Assembly (NCBI GenBank): GCA_002633005.1 | Contig: NMRA01000111.1 | Location: forward strand, 738,656 to 802,655 | DNA from: Phoronis australis | Taxonomy: Eukaryota > Phoronida > Phoronidae | DNA: 64,000 bases | Direction of reading: 5' to 3' | Shown here: positions 1 through 13,077 of the stretch, one piece after another | How positions within the stretch are numbered: position 1 is the stretch's first letter | Layout of the letters: each line of letters begins with the position of its first letter | The notes under the pieces: model-generated | What the model was told of the DNA's origin: nothing | Database searches by the model: none | The model's input: the letters and a program-made list of their open reading frames with translations, nothing else | Made by a program: the position numbers and the translations under genes

Positions 1-267
1 TTTGTCACAAGCACTAGTTCTCCTTTTTGAAGGTGTAGACGTTAAGAAGCGAAAAGACTCATCTTGTGGCAGAAGTTCAACTAAAAAATATCAAAAGCAT
101 TTCAGTTATACTTGTTAGGTTAAATCTCACAAAAATCATGAAAAACAGTGAAGTATAATAAACAATCAACCCACCCGGCGCCTATTTCAGGGTGTGTATT
201 AAATGTAAAACTGACATAACACCGTTACTTGAACGAGTATTCAGGCCAATGCATAGAAAAAGAATTT

Positions 268-335
268 GCGTTCACGATCGCTTGTTTTGCGTTCACGATC
301 GCCATATGAAAGTAAGGATTTCGTTCTCGATCGCC
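268..335 (+). repeat. Cluster of GTTCNCGATCGC motifs (left)
   Basis: CGTTCACGATCGC at about 269 and 290 and CGTTCTCGATCGCC at about 322. Two more occur at 713 and 734. No gene in the surrounding 1-2 kb. Confidence 0.6.
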
Positions 336-712
336 GTCTCACACAAGGACAAGCTTGTATTGGTAAATATCTCGAATTGTTTCACAAAACATAACTTCGA
401 AAGGTGTCACCTGGGGCAATGAAGCTCTAAACGCCACACTTCTTTACTTTAGAACTCTGGAACTGCTAATAACAAGTAAAACTTGTCGACTTTACGACGC
501 GCAAGGCATTTTATCGGAAGGCATTACTTTCTGGGCCCTTTATTTGATAAAATAAGCAAAAGCCAAGCATCATTTCATATCGGCAACAAAGGTTAAGCTC
601 TGACGCTTTTCTCTGTGTCGCATTCGTGCCAAAGTAGCCACTATTTAAGAAGAAAATGACACTAAGACTCACCAGGTACATCATCGTCGTCTGCCATTTT
701 TGCGGCAAAGTG

Positions 713-748
713 GCGTTCTCGATCGCTTTCCGGTCGTTCCCGATCGCG
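713..748 (+). repeat. Cluster of GTTCNCGATCGC motifs (right)
   Basis: GCGTTCTCGATCGC (713) and CGTTCCCGATCGCG (734), the same motif as the left cluster, 0.4 kb away. Confidence 0.6.
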
Positions 749-2349
749 GGTTGGCCGGGGTGTTCACACAACACATTATATTCTGAACAAGAAATACTAT
801 TGTTATACCCTTATATAGACAAAACAGTATTAGTGCCTGCAAACCTAACACAATGCAATCGATAAATTGTACAGAGGTTGACTTAACTTTAGTGCTGCTA
901 AACACACTCTAGAATAATTTACTCCTCCAAGGAGTTGTTGCTAGGTTTTAGGTTCGGGGAGTGCTGTCTGAACGCTACTTAAATTAGCGCAACTTACCCC
1001 CACTCGTGAAAACTTACTCCACATTATCAACGTGGGATAATTACTTGTTCTAGGATAACTTGTACCACTCGTTATCACTGTGTGAACACCAAAAAGGGTA
1101 GGTCAGCAGTAATTATCAGCTTTGGTTACATACAGATGGGATTTCTTCTGCATGTCCTATTGGCATTTGGTGTTCATCGTCACGCACAGAGCAACAACTT
1201 TCGTCTTACCCTAGTTATCACGTGTGTATGGGGCAAATTGCACTAGTGCAAGTTGATCTAGGATATGCTGTGTGTGGACGGGACGTTTGACATGCAATGT
1301 CAAGGCAGTGTTTGAAAATTTGGATTCAAACTTGTATAACGGCACAATTGGTATGTCTTAAATACTAATAAGTAGGTAGTTTTGAGGACAATACAAAAAT
1401 TCTGTTGATCACTATTTACAGCGAAGGAACCCATCACAAATGGTTAAGATGTAATGTGTCACAATTTTTTTCAAATATTTTCACTGCAGTCGGACTCATT
1501 CGAAAATAATTAGCTGTGCTCTCCTCATTTGGAACACAGAGGTCAAGTTTTACCAAGATCCATCGAAGAACATTTAGGCAACAACAATAATGACTTGTCA
1601 CTAAGGGGCACCACAGTAGTCACATCCATCCAAAAGACAACACCTTACACCAGCCATGCTTTTCTCAATAGGAACTCTGTGCGATCTATGAGATAATTCT
1701 TGCGCCTATGTTTACTTTTATGCAGGTGAATAGCTAAGTCAGTTTTTGAAGCACATGAGAGTAGTTTTACTTCGGCCACCTTTCACTGCTCCTATATCAC
1801 TTTGCTATTTGCAGTCTCACTAAGACTTTAGTGGGGTCGACGGTTATTTAAAGTTCCACTGTGGACCTGGACCTGGTTACCTTTATAGGTAATTTCCAAT
1901 GATGGTTTTGTTTTACTGGTGGTTGTAAATCTATCTACAATCATGGCCTACTAAATTTAACTGGTGCAGGAGACTTGATAAAGCCACATTTACAAGGGCG
2001 ACAACTGCCACGGAGCAACTAACACGAAACAGCTAATCATGCACAAGTGTGTGTAAACGCGACTGACACGGAGCAACTTGACAACGCGGCGGCCATTTTT
2101 GACACTGATTTGGGCGGTAGAGAAAGTTGCACTTGATCAATTATTTCAGTTTCAACTACACGTCTAAACACAACTGGGGCAGAGCAGAAAGGGATCATCT
2201 TTAAATGCGCTTGGCAATTGTGCATATACTAGTACGGATAATCCGCTGACATTCCACATGCTTTGGACGTTCGCTACTGTTTATGCGAGCAAGCGCAGAC
2301 AGTCTTAGTGTCAATGACTGATGTTTATTCAGTTTACAATCTAATGTCG

Positions 2350-2430
2350 TGTGAATGTGACTCAAGTGGAGCAAGTCGCGCCTGACAACTCGCACCGCGA
2401 CAACAGTTCCCTGTGTAAAAACAGTTGATC
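2350..2430 (+). repeat. Short repeat related to 2730-2825
   Basis: GTGGAGCAAGTCGC, CGACAAC and GTGTAAAAACAGTT occur in the same order as at 2737-2818, where the middle ACCATGACAACTC unit is repeated about three times. Confidence 0.6.
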
Positions 2431-2729
2431 AAGATGACAGCCTGTTTAGTTGACTCCTGTTAAAGGAAACACAGCATAACAAAGTCTACATGGTGTGGCT
2501 AACAAGAAAATTGTTTTATTACCAAGTTGATTTTAAAAAGCTACACCTAAAATGCACATTTGACTACTTTTTGGAAGACAGGCGGGCATAAAAAATAAAT
2601 GAAAAATATTAACAATGGCCACCAGGAGCATGTAATAGGTCAAATCCATTTGGAACAAGGCAGGTGTCAAGTGCTAACAGAAAGTCTTTGTATAAATGAC
2701 TCATGCTGGTCCAGTTGGCGATTGTAAAT

Positions 2730-2825
2730 GAGACTTGAGTGGAGCAAGTCGCACCATGACAACTCGCACCATGACAACTCACACCGTGACAACTGTTCCT
2801 CGTGTAAAAACAGTTATAGCAAATT
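2730..2825 (+). repeat. Short repeat with tandem ACCATGACAACTC units
   Basis: GTGGAGCAAGTCGC followed by three near-identical units (CACCATGACAACTCG, CACCATGACAACTCA, CACCGTGACAACTG) and GTGTAAAAACAGTT. Open frames across it follow the repeat and do not look coding. Confidence 0.6.
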
Positions 2826-5800
2826 CCATGAAAAATCAATGTGGCACATATTGCAACACATGGAAAATCTTGGCACTAGAAGACGCCACAATACTTGGAT
2901 CCAACACAAAGCCAATGTCAGCTGTACCATCCTCAATAGGAGCATAAAAAGAAATTCCATCAAGGACCTTACTTGTATGGTAGATACTGAGGCAGCAGCA
3001 AAAATAAAATTGCAACAAGGAGGTGAATAGTAATGAGACCTGTTCAGACATCAATATCAACTGTGTTCTTTTGAATAAGAACATTCAGCCAAAATTTCAT
3101 GAGGAGCCATCAAGGAGCTTAGTTGGTAGATATTGCGGCAGATATTGAGACAAAAATAAAAACCAATATAACACTAAGGGACACCACCCGCAGTTGGACC
3201 AGTATCCACAAATCAACACCTAATGTGCCAAATTGCATGTTGACCCTTCAAGCAGTCAGATAGGGAGGCAAAAACAATGAAAACAACCACTAGATGATGC
3301 ATAAATACTGGTACGGTACGTCAAATTCGTCTAAATTGGGTAAAGGATTGTCAGTAAACAGAAAACTGTCATCCTGAAAGTCGAACAAAGAACTTGGTTA
3401 AATGCACCTCAAGCAAACGCAAACAACTAAAATTGCTAATAGAGGGCTCCATGGTAGTTGAATCTGTCTGAAATTTCTCTCCAACATTCATGAGCGTCAT
3501 AGAAATACATTTGCAAAATTTCATGAAAATCCTACATTAAGAAATACACCAGCAGATACCCAGACAGAGATGACAGCAGCGCCCATATATATGTACAAGG
3601 TCACATAAAGATTTAATATGTACATTAAGATTGATGTTTTTGAGCCTCGGTCTCTGTACTCTTAAGGTGCTGTTCACAAAATACTTAGGGAAACTGTCTA
3701 TCAGACTATGGTAATTCCCCACTTATTTTGCACAAAAATAATTGCCAAACTTGTCATTTTTTAATTTTCTAAGACTGTACACTGCTGCAAGTGATGGAAA
3801 CTCACCAAATGCAGTTTTATGACATTCACATTAAGTACAAAGTAAGCTAATAATATGTTAGACTAACATTTTTCTTAACATTTGTTTTGTGAATAAATTT
3901 GGTAAAATAGAATTTCACTTGTCGCCACATTATGTACTAAATAAGTGAAGAATTACCGTGTGACATTCCTTTTGTAATAGCAAGCACGAGAAAAGTGGTT
4001 GTTTTTCGAACACTTCAGCTTTGACACAGTTTCTGAGTGTGCTGCACAAAAAGACACTGAAATGGACCATCTTACAATCTTGCACGAGTCAGGTTGCGAA
4101 ATATCAAAAGTCATTCTGTTTAGTATTTTCCCTACATGTACTCAAACATCCAGTTTGAAAACCCTTGAAGCTAAACGTTTGAAAATTTTGAATAATGCTC
4201 GAAAAGTCATTGCTTTCTGCACATCTATATTTCATGGAAAGATAAACAATTGAAATATTATTGCATAATGAGACAACTGTTCTGTTATGATGTACCCAGC
4301 AAGAGTACAGTACCTATACTGTGAATAAGGACAAAGGATAAATACAGCATTTGAGAGAACAATGCCGATGAGTCATGCTGGGAATTTGATGATAGGAGGG
4401 AAAACCCTGTTACAGTCTAAATAGCAAGTCATGGTGGCATTTACTAGTTTCACTTTGAATTACTTGCCAACAATACTCCAAGAAGAAGAACGACATTCAA
4501 TGGCAGCTGAGTGCAAGTGCAATTTCCTGTCACAGCACTGGTGTGGGCAAGCTAACCAGAAAAACAGAAATGACAAATCTTCACGGCTCATTGCCCAGCA
4601 ATTTAGCCTATATGCGCCATTGTGTGTCATGTTTATTTTTTGACTTATACTGAATAACAGAACTTCAGTGACACCTATTTCAGTAAGTAAATACATGCAT
4701 CATGCATGTGACTGCAATAAGGAAATGCTTTGCTGTGTTTCATAAAAATACCTAACCTTGTTTTTAAGCACCCATAGTGATATCCTGATTGAGTTATCCA
4801 AGTTCTGGGGAAACTAAAAATGAGGGGTTCAGGGTGTCAGAAAACTTGAGAAGAGAAGGCGGAAGCGAGTACTGGACAAACCACCACAGACAGCCCTTGA
4901 CAAGATCTAGTCCCATGCCCAATTTCAGAATGATCCTTCATGTCGTCGCATTTGCCCCATAACAGGACTTGAGATATATATCATGTACACGGATTTCATG
5001 ATGATGGAACAAAAAATGCAACCTTTAGTGTGCATACTGATAAACACGCTCACTCAAAGCTTGAGAAACGTTCTCGAACATTAGAATTGCAATAAGTTGG
5101 AATCAAGAATTTCTTGAAAATTTTTGGTCGGACTTGAAAAGATCTAACTAAATGCCAAATTTTAAACAGACTAGTCAAAAAATAAAAGAACAGTCACAAA
5201 AAATTCTTGAATTACTCGAGCATGATAATAATAAAAAATGACACATTTCTTTCTTAAGGAAATCTATTTCCAAATTTCAAAATAATCCATCAAAGGACCA
5301 CTGAGCTAGAGTTCTGTGAAGCTAAACTGACTATTACAATACCACTTTTGGAGCGAGTTCACCCACAAATAATAGACCTCCACATTTTACCAACATACGC
5401 ACTGCATGATTGATCAAACGAAAAATGCCCCCTGTTGTGTCCGTATAACCAACCTTTCAAAAAGCAGCATTCCAGTACTTGGAAAAATTTCGTTTCACCA
5501 AGTCAAAACCAAGGTCGCTTACATAATATTTCTAATCATGACATGAGATACCTAATGCTGCTTTCCAAATTATAACAATCACTGTATAGTTCAAATACCT
5601 TCACTTCGTAGAATGTCACTAACGAACCTTCAATGATGGACTAATTGGAACGAGCACAATGAGTCGTGTCAAAAGGCCCTTTTATACTAACTTAACTCCG
5701 GTATGAGTGAAGCATCGATGTAAACTGCGAAGTCAATTGAATCGTTCACACCAGCTTCGGTAGTTAACGGCATCGAAATAAACGGTAGGTGACATTGTCA

Positions 5801-6536
5801 TCGTCAAAATAATCGCAAGGAAGCGCTGACGCATCCGTGCAGACTAAGACTTTTTTAATGTGACAATTTGAGAACATTTATGTGTGCTAATTGACAGAAC
5901 ACTTATTTCTAATTCGACTAGTGATTATTCAAGCAAAATATAAGCAACTATTAGCGAAGACACTGCTCTTTAATTGCTGGTAGTAACATAGGCTCTTGGT
6001 GATAACTTCAACGAGACCGAAGTGGACCATTTATACCGCAATGCGGTTGAATCCACCTATTTACTCCGAAGTCAACTCGCCCTGTTAAGTTCAATCCACC
6101 AGGACCGAAGTTAACCGTTCATACTGACCACAACTCCCCAAAACATCGACGTGTCGACGCTACATGACACCAGGAAACCTACTACTGAAACCAATCACCC
6201 AAATCATCTGTCCTTACATATAGAAATTTTGTTCGTCACTTTAAACATGCTAACTTTCTGTATTCTACATTTAAATATGATGTTTCAAAGCCAGAAAATA
6301 TTTCAACTGCCACATATATTGAGTCAGAGAGTTGGACAAGCATTTTGTGAATGCACAGACTAGTCTTCCTTTTTATTCTTTTTTGTAGAAATATTTCTAA
6401 CACATACTACAATACAGCGTACTGCGTGGCTTTTGTTCTCTTACCTATCAGGTAAAACCAAGGCGATCTGTGGTACTCATTCAATGATATCACGAATCCA
6501 CAAAATTCTCCACCAATTACTTCCCTTGACAACATT

Positions 6537-8530
6537 AAACAAGAGCAACGCGGAGCGTTGAAATGCGCCCACAATTGCACCGCATACGGTATCCTTCTAG
6601 GGTTGTTTATTGGTACCATAAAGTGGCCAGTAGAGGGCATACTTTGCAAAATGGAAAGGCATGGTCATTGTCTCCTCAATAGGCTAGGGGCAAAATGTGA
6701 GTAATCTTCATAATACAAGCACATCCTATACACCAGTTGCTTAAAGCACCACAGAAACATAGAATTAAAAACAAATTTACCAACATACGAGATTAGCACA
6801 GCATTAGAATGCCAGAAACAAATTTCTACTTGGAACTTTTCCTTCACAGTCACGAAGTAACACAAAGTATACACCTGAAGACCTATGAAAATACAGTGGT
6901 CAATGTAAAATACTAAAATTGCCACTAGAGGCAAATACTAAAATTGCCACTAGAGGCATACCGGTAATCAGAATCATCCTAAAGTCGTCATCGTCCGTTG
7001 TCAACATCACATAAATACACTTGCTAAATTTAGTAAAGATCCTGCAAACGGTTTGGGAGATACAGCCATGGGCGCAAAAAAACAAAACTGCCACTAGGAG
7101 GCGCCACAGTAGTCCAAATCGTCTGAAAATCATTGTCAGCTGTCTTCCTTATAGTAAGCACATACACGCCAATTTTCACAATCATCCTTTGAGCGGTTTG
7201 GTTGATAGAGGGGTGGACGCAAAAATACAGACTCGAAAACAGTAAAAATGGCCACTAGGTGGCGCAAACTACGTCGAATCCATCTGAAAACAGTAGGATA
7301 GCGTCATCTCACTAATAGGTGCCTACATACCAAATTTCATGAAAATCCGTTCAATACTTTTGAAGATACAAAGGTAAGCGTAAAAAACTAAAATTGCCAC
7401 TAGGGGGCACACCGGTAGTCGGATCCGACCAAAAGTCGTCATCTTCCGTTGTTAACATCATATAAATATACTTACACAATTTGTAAAGATCCTGCGAACG
7501 GTTTAGGAGATACAGCCATAGGCGCAAAAAAACAAAACTGCCACTAGGAGGCGCCACAGTAGTCGAAATCGTCGGAAAATCATCGTCAACCATCCTCTAC
7601 ATAGTAAGCATATACATGCCAATTTTCACAATCATCCTTTGAGCGGTTTGGTTGATAGAGGGGTGGACGCACAAAAACAGACTCGAAAACACTAAAAATG
7701 GCCACTAGGTGGCGCAAACTATGTCGAATCCATCTGAAAACGGGAGGATAGCGTCATCTCACTAATAGGTGCCTACATACCAAATTTCATGAAAATCCAA
7801 TAAGGACTTGTGAAGATACAAAGGTAAGCGTAAAAAAATTAAAATTGCCACTAGGGGGCACACCGGTAGTCGGATCCGTCCAAAAGTCGTCATCTTCCGT
7901 TGTTAACATCATATAAATATACTTACACAATTTCGTAAAGATCCTGCGAACGGTTTAGGAGATACAGCCATAGGCGCAAAAAAAACAAAACTGCCACTAG
8001 GAGGCGCCACAGTAGTCGAAATCGTCGGAAAATCATCGTCAACCGTCCTCTACATAGTAAGCACATACATGCCAATTTTCACAATCATCCTTTGAGCGGT
8101 TTGGTTGATAGAGGGGTGGAAGCACAAAAACAGACTCGAAAACAGTAAAAATGGCCACTAGGTGGCGCAAACTATGTCGAATCCATCCGAAAACGGCAGG
8201 ATAGCGTCATCTCACTACTAGGTGCCTACATACCAAATTTCATGAAAATCCGTTCAGGACTTTTGAAGATACAAAGGTAAGCGTAAAAAACTAAAATTGC
8301 CACTAGGGGGCACACCGGTAGTCGGATCCGTCCGAAAGTTCGCACATGCCGTCCCATTCATGAATGGAACATATGTGCCAAATTTCATGAACGTATGTCA
8401 AAGGGTTTTGGAGATAGAGCAGCGGACGCCGGACGCCAGACGGACGCCGCCCGGACGGACGGACGGACGGACGGACGGACAGAGATGACGGCATAATGCG
8501 TCCACATATAAATATGTGGGCGCATAAAAA
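6537..8530 (+). repeat. Higher-order dispersed repeat, copy 1, with a GGAC microsatellite end
   Basis: From about 6900 the sequence is built of about 150-bp sub-repeats. Three types (ending in ..AGGGGGCAC, ..AGGAGGCGC and ..AGGTGGCGC cores) alternate and form a unit of about 460 bp repeated roughly three times (about 6960-7380, 7381-7830, 7831-8290). The right end has a (GGAC)n run at 8453-8480, then GATGACGGCATAATGCGTCC and a short palindrome CACATATAAATATGTG. The left flank (6537-6900) matches the far end of the inverted copy at 20.9-22.4 kb. No transposase frame is present. Confidence 0.85.
6922..8313 (+). promoter_or_regulatory. Array of CTCF-like motifs, forward orientation
   Basis: CCACTAG-core sites on the plus strand: degenerate at 6922 and 6946, then 7091, 7252, 7397, 7541, 7702, 7848, 7994, 8155 and 8300. 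The forms CCACTAGGGGGCAC (7397, 7848, 8300) and CCACTAGGTGGCGC (7252, 7702, 8155) fit the published CTCF core CCASYAGRKGGCRS at every position; CCACTAGGAGGCGC misses one. Spacing is about 145-160 bp, one per sub-repeat. Binding in this species is inference. Confidence 0.45.
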
Positions 8531-10444
8531 TGAAAAAGTGAGACATCTGGGTTGGAAAATTTAGGCCAAGTGACTTGATGGTGATGCCCCTGTTGGCCAA
8601 AATCTGGACTCCTTGAAGCTTCGACTCACATTCTGCAGTAGCACATTTTGACATATATCGCACAACAGTGTTCATTATTCTCCCGCCTACAGTGTTATCA
8701 TCTAGCTGCATATGTTCTAGCCTTGATGAAAAGCTATTTCTAAGAAATTGTTTGGAAAGGTGCACTGGTAAAAAGTGAGTAAAAGACACAAAAGAGTTAT
8801 CAAAAACAAAACTCTTCCTTGACTAAAGCAAAAGCTGTTGTTACTAGTACATCGACATCTAAATTTTTGGGCGATTGCACGCATCAGAAGTGCAATTTCG
8901 CGAGACTGCTAAATTAAATCTGAGGCCACATTGGTGCTGAATGGAGCCCTGAAGCTGTATGGAGACTAACTTCAAAACACAGCTAGAAACCACTGTGAGT
9001 TAACTTCACATAGACCTTGAAATTTCATATCACCTGATCCTGAGCAGTTTTGCATGTTACCTCATCAATAAACTTATATCAACATGCAGAGCTAGTGACT
9101 GGTGGGGTACAATCAAAATCTGAGAACCAACTGCCACAGCTGTTCTAAAAGTGAAAAACAATATTATTACAACACGCAAATTTTTGTGTAATTCTCCGGC
9201 TTTTATAACAACGAAAAAGATTTCCGTCGACTACAATAAGGGTAGAATGGTAATTTCTTCATCGCTAGTAAAAAATTTAGTTTACTCAAGGAAGAATGTA
9301 GATTTTAATCACATTTATATAATTCTGTGTCAGATTTTACTAGGTCATCTTTTACCCATATTGTTCCAAACCTGCATAATTATACAGCTTTGCACTAAAG
9401 CTAGCTCCACAATATGACTTAATTCAAAACTATTTTCTGAATCCTCTCCTTACATATTAACAGCAAAAATCCATAAAACATAATAATTGTTCTTTTCTTC
9501 AGTTTCTTTGCATGTATCACTGCCTTCCCTAGGTCTTGACTTTCAGTGTGCTAAGACAATAACAGCTCTATTCCACCACAGTGACCACTATTGGTGCTAA
9601 CACACTCATAACATGTTACAAAATAGTTCCTAACACTATCCCATAGTACAGTAGCTTATTTCGATTGTTCAGATGTTGCGTATGTCATTACATACGTTCA
9701 TAGAATCACAGAAAGTCTGCGAGGATTGCAATCTCACCACTACGCATTGTGCGTAGTAACCTACTGCTCTAGTGAGGTTCACAATCTCTCCACTACGTGA
9801 TTACCCGCCGATTGACCTTTGATTGGGGTCAGATAATGATTGAACCCAATCGAAGGTCAAGCAGCAGCCAAATACAGTCATCAACACGGGCTTCGCATAG
9901 TGGCACGGAACCTTGCCGGACTTCCAGTGCTTCTATCTATGTAGCCATGTATTGGCATACGCATTACTACTTTTTTCACTATACTAAAAGATGGAAATAA
10001 TCTCCCATGCAGTATCCCAAAGCCTAACATATAGCTAATGCTAACATTAACACTGAGGAAGGGTAACCATGACCTTAAAAATTGACTCAATGGGAATGTA
10101 GCCACTATGCTAACCGTAAGATCAAGGGACACAGCCAGACATATTACATCACCTGTGGATGTCTGTGATATTCATAAGCAATAGCATATACCATAAAAAG
10201 ACAATCCAATCAAAATACAATGAATAACATAGAATGAAGCATGCTGATATATGAAGTGGTTTATAATTGACCTATTGCTAGCTCCACCCCCTTGCAAAAA
10301 GTCGACAAACAAATAATAAGTTTTACCCGACAACGTGTTATTTGTTGGGTAAAGTGACAGCTTAGAAATGAAGGTGTGTCAAGAAGGCTACATTCCGATA
10401 GGTCAGTTAAGCAGTCTCTCAAAATTCTGGTGATAGATCAATTA
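8531..10444. other. Gene-free stretch
   Basis: AT-rich sequence without recognisable coding exons. A loose hairpin pairs TTGACCTTTGATTGGG (about 9811) with CCCAATCGAAGGTCAA (about 9846), one mismatch. Confidence 0.5.
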
Positions 10445-11536
10445 CAGGGCCCTCACTCACATGAGAGAAAACTCGCTCACGTGAGGGTAAAGGTGCCTGT
10501 ACCTTCTAAAGGGGGGGGGGGTTTTCATGGCATTTTTTATTAGAGGGAATTTTCACATCAGTTTTTACTTAGAGGGGAATTTTTGAGATGCTCATTTACT
10601 ACACTGCTTTTTACTATTTTATGCTGTCACAAATAAGCAGGTATCAACTTCCAAGTCAAATAATAAAAATACACGATGTATTACTATTGTCACACTGCTT
10701 GGCTTATTTATGAAGGCAACATCAATGGTTTATTTTTGCACAAGCACAGAACAACATAGTTATTATTAGAATACATCCAGGGTGAAAAACTATCAAAACT
10801 AGCAATTGAATACTACTAACACCTTAATGTGAGCGAAGCAATGTTTGTAAGGTACAGGCTCTCACCTTATAGTACCACAGAGCACACTCAGTAGTGGCAT
10901 AATAAGGGTTTTAGTTAAACAATATTTTTCTCACAACAGTGTATAGTGTAACACATCCTCAAAATTGGCCATCCAGTCCTTCTCCCACCTTAGTAAATAG
11001 ACAAGCAGAGCAATGCTGAACTGTTTTAGCTTCAACAGTGATGTTGATCACAGTAAACGATCCTGACAAGTTAGTTACTGAAACGTGGTCTGTTTGATAC
11101 TGCTTCTGAGAGAAGGAACAGCAAGTTCATCAGTGGAAAGACACTTTTCTGTATGCTTCGATGCTCCATGGCACGGATTTTCACAATTCTCTTCTTTTAA
11201 AACTTGCTTGTGTGCCTTTTGCGCCACAGACGCACAGACATTTTCTTTTTGTTTTGAGTTTTCAATACACAAGAGTGAAACTGGTTATAGCACTCCTGTA
11301 TGTGGCACTTGCTTTATGGGGAAACCAGTCTGTGACGTTTCCAGTGTCTGGCTGTCTCGTGACTCAAGTCAGTGGGTTTGAATATTTTTTAGGTTGTCTC
11401 AGGCTAAAACCATGAGGTGAATTTTTCATCATTCATGGGAAATTTTTTTGACCTGATGATGGGAATTTTGCACAATATTTTTGAGAAGGGAATGGTGCCG
11501 ATATTCAGCCCCAGCTTCGTAGGATCGAGGGCCCTG
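10445..11536. mobile_element. hAT-like non-autonomous DNA element, 1.09 kb
   Basis: The ends are the inverted repeats CAGGGCCCTC (10445) and GAGGGCCCTG (ending 11536), starting with CAGGG as hAT elements often do. Both flanks are AATTA (10440-10444 and 11537-11541), a 5-bp direct repeat rather than the 8 bp typical of hAT. The interior includes a G-run and AT-rich subterminal repeats but no transposase frame. Confidence 0.45.
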
Positions 11537-12179
11537 AATTAATTTAACACATACCATGACTCTGGAGACAACTTAATCAGCATATTTTGAACATATCCAT
11601 AAAATCTGTCGCGTTTCACTCGAGCTTCCCTCACTGGGTGCCATTTTGAGAAAGTTACATGAAATCGTGCCAGTTCACGGCCAAAAAGTCCAAGGGACAC
11701 AAATCTTATAAGTCACTTTGGGTATCCTCCTATGTGGTGCAAAGCTGTATAATAAATATACATCTTTGCACTGATGAGGGCAAAGAACTGACCAAATAAA
11801 ATCTGACACAAAATTAGTGTCATTCGAAACTAAACTCTTCCTTGAGTAAACTAAAGTATTTACCGGTGTTGGAAAAATTGGCGCTCTACTGGTACTTTAC
11901 TGCTAAAATCGTGGAGTGATCTTTTGCATCGGCTTTCGGTGCCATGAAATATTTCATCACCTATTGGTCAGTTTCGTTTTTCGCCGATTCTTCAATCAAC
12001 TGTTCTTCTCTCCCACGAGGTTGCGTACATGTCACATTGGAACTGAAATTTTTAGTATTTTCACTAGAAAACGAACTTCAGAACAAATTTTGCTGCTGCA
12101 ATTAAGTTATCATAATCTCAGTCTCAAAAGAAGTCGCAAAATTTTAGGAAATAGAGTGCCACGCGTGTCACCAACGTAA

Positions 12180-12385
12180 AGTTTTCAAAACGGCGACAGA
12201 CTTTTCATTGTTACAAAAGGCGGAGAATTATGCAACAAAATGCTGTTAATTAGAATGTTTTTTACATAAACGGCTGTAACGGCAAGGTGAGTGTCAGTTG
12301 ACACCTAGATGTTGTATGCACCCCCACCAGTAAGCTCTACATGTTGATATTAGTTTCACGATGAGGTGACGAGCAGAACTACTCA
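12180..12385 (+). repeat. Dispersed repeat, copy without the palindrome
   Basis: Shares blocks GCGGAGAATTAT, CAAGGTGAGTGTCAGTT, AGCTCTACAT and AGTTTCACGA..GGTGACGAG in order with 17,660-17,950. Nothing coding is recognisable. Looser similarity continues to the left of both copies (GGTGCAAAGCT near 11,735 and 17,617). Confidence 0.6.
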
Positions 12386-13077
12386 GGCTGTCAAGTTAAT
12401 GGACTTGCTTTATGGTTATCGCCGGCGGTTAAAAAGGTTAACAGCGAACAAAATAGTAAAGTTGAAATTCTTTGCCAAATCATCTTAACTGCCGAAGACA
12501 CGCTTAATCAAGGATACACAACGAATCAGAAAGGATAGCTGAATAAAACGCTTTTATATTATAACTGGCAATTTTAAGTGTAAAATGTATTTTTGACAAG
12601 GTGAAAACCTCTCATTCGTGGCCGGATTAAGACTACCGCCTGTTCAAAAGACATGTATTAGGAATGAAATTAGTAGAGACCAGATGGGGACTATTGCAGC
12701 CTCTCGCCAGCCACTTGAGGAGTTACGTGTTGCCTAGGCACAGCCCAGCCAGGGCCCAAATAACCCACCCTAAAAACAGAATGACTATCCAATAGTTATA
12801 GCTGCACTCTACGTGCGAACTGTATAGTGAGATGCATGACCAACATGACACTAGAGTCCAAGGCCAGGTCAAGTGTCCCCAGATTTCGAAAAAAAATGAC
12901 CAAAGACTTGTTAAATAATTCAACAACGTGATAAAGGTATATACCTGAATCATCCAAAACTTGAATGGTAAGAAGTAGTTTCTTACGGATTCCTTTCTTA
13001 TCACCCAAAACATCAATTTACGGTGAAATTAAACTATTTTGTACAGAGTAAAAAACAATCAAACACATATCTTTCAC

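Larger units (their letters stand above)
1..6536. other. Gene-free stretch
   Basis: Only short, AT-driven open frames and the small repeats listed separately. A possible inverted-repeat element spans about 5,690-6,120 (TTAACTCCGGTATGAGTGAA on the left, GACCGAAGTTAACCGTTCAT on the right). No splice-compatible coding exon recognised. Confidence 0.5.

Noticed and set aside
2353-2825. CRISPR-like direct repeats
   Set aside because: Units are adjacent, without unique spacers, and the DNA is from an animal nucleus.
6407-7593. Several 75-90 codon minus-strand frames
   Set aside because: All follow the 150-bp sub-repeats, reappear in the inverted copy, and carry different frames in different units.
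8297-8494. Open frames of about 63 codons on both strands
   Set aside because: They lie in the higher-order repeat and its (GGAC)n tail; the same translations recur at 20.99-21.14 kb because the DNA repeats.
12723-13016. 97-codon hydrophobic minus-strand frame and an overlapping 70-codon frame
   Set aside because: No acceptor precedes either; the protein-like part (IRKKLLLTIQVLDDSG) is short. Left as a note only.
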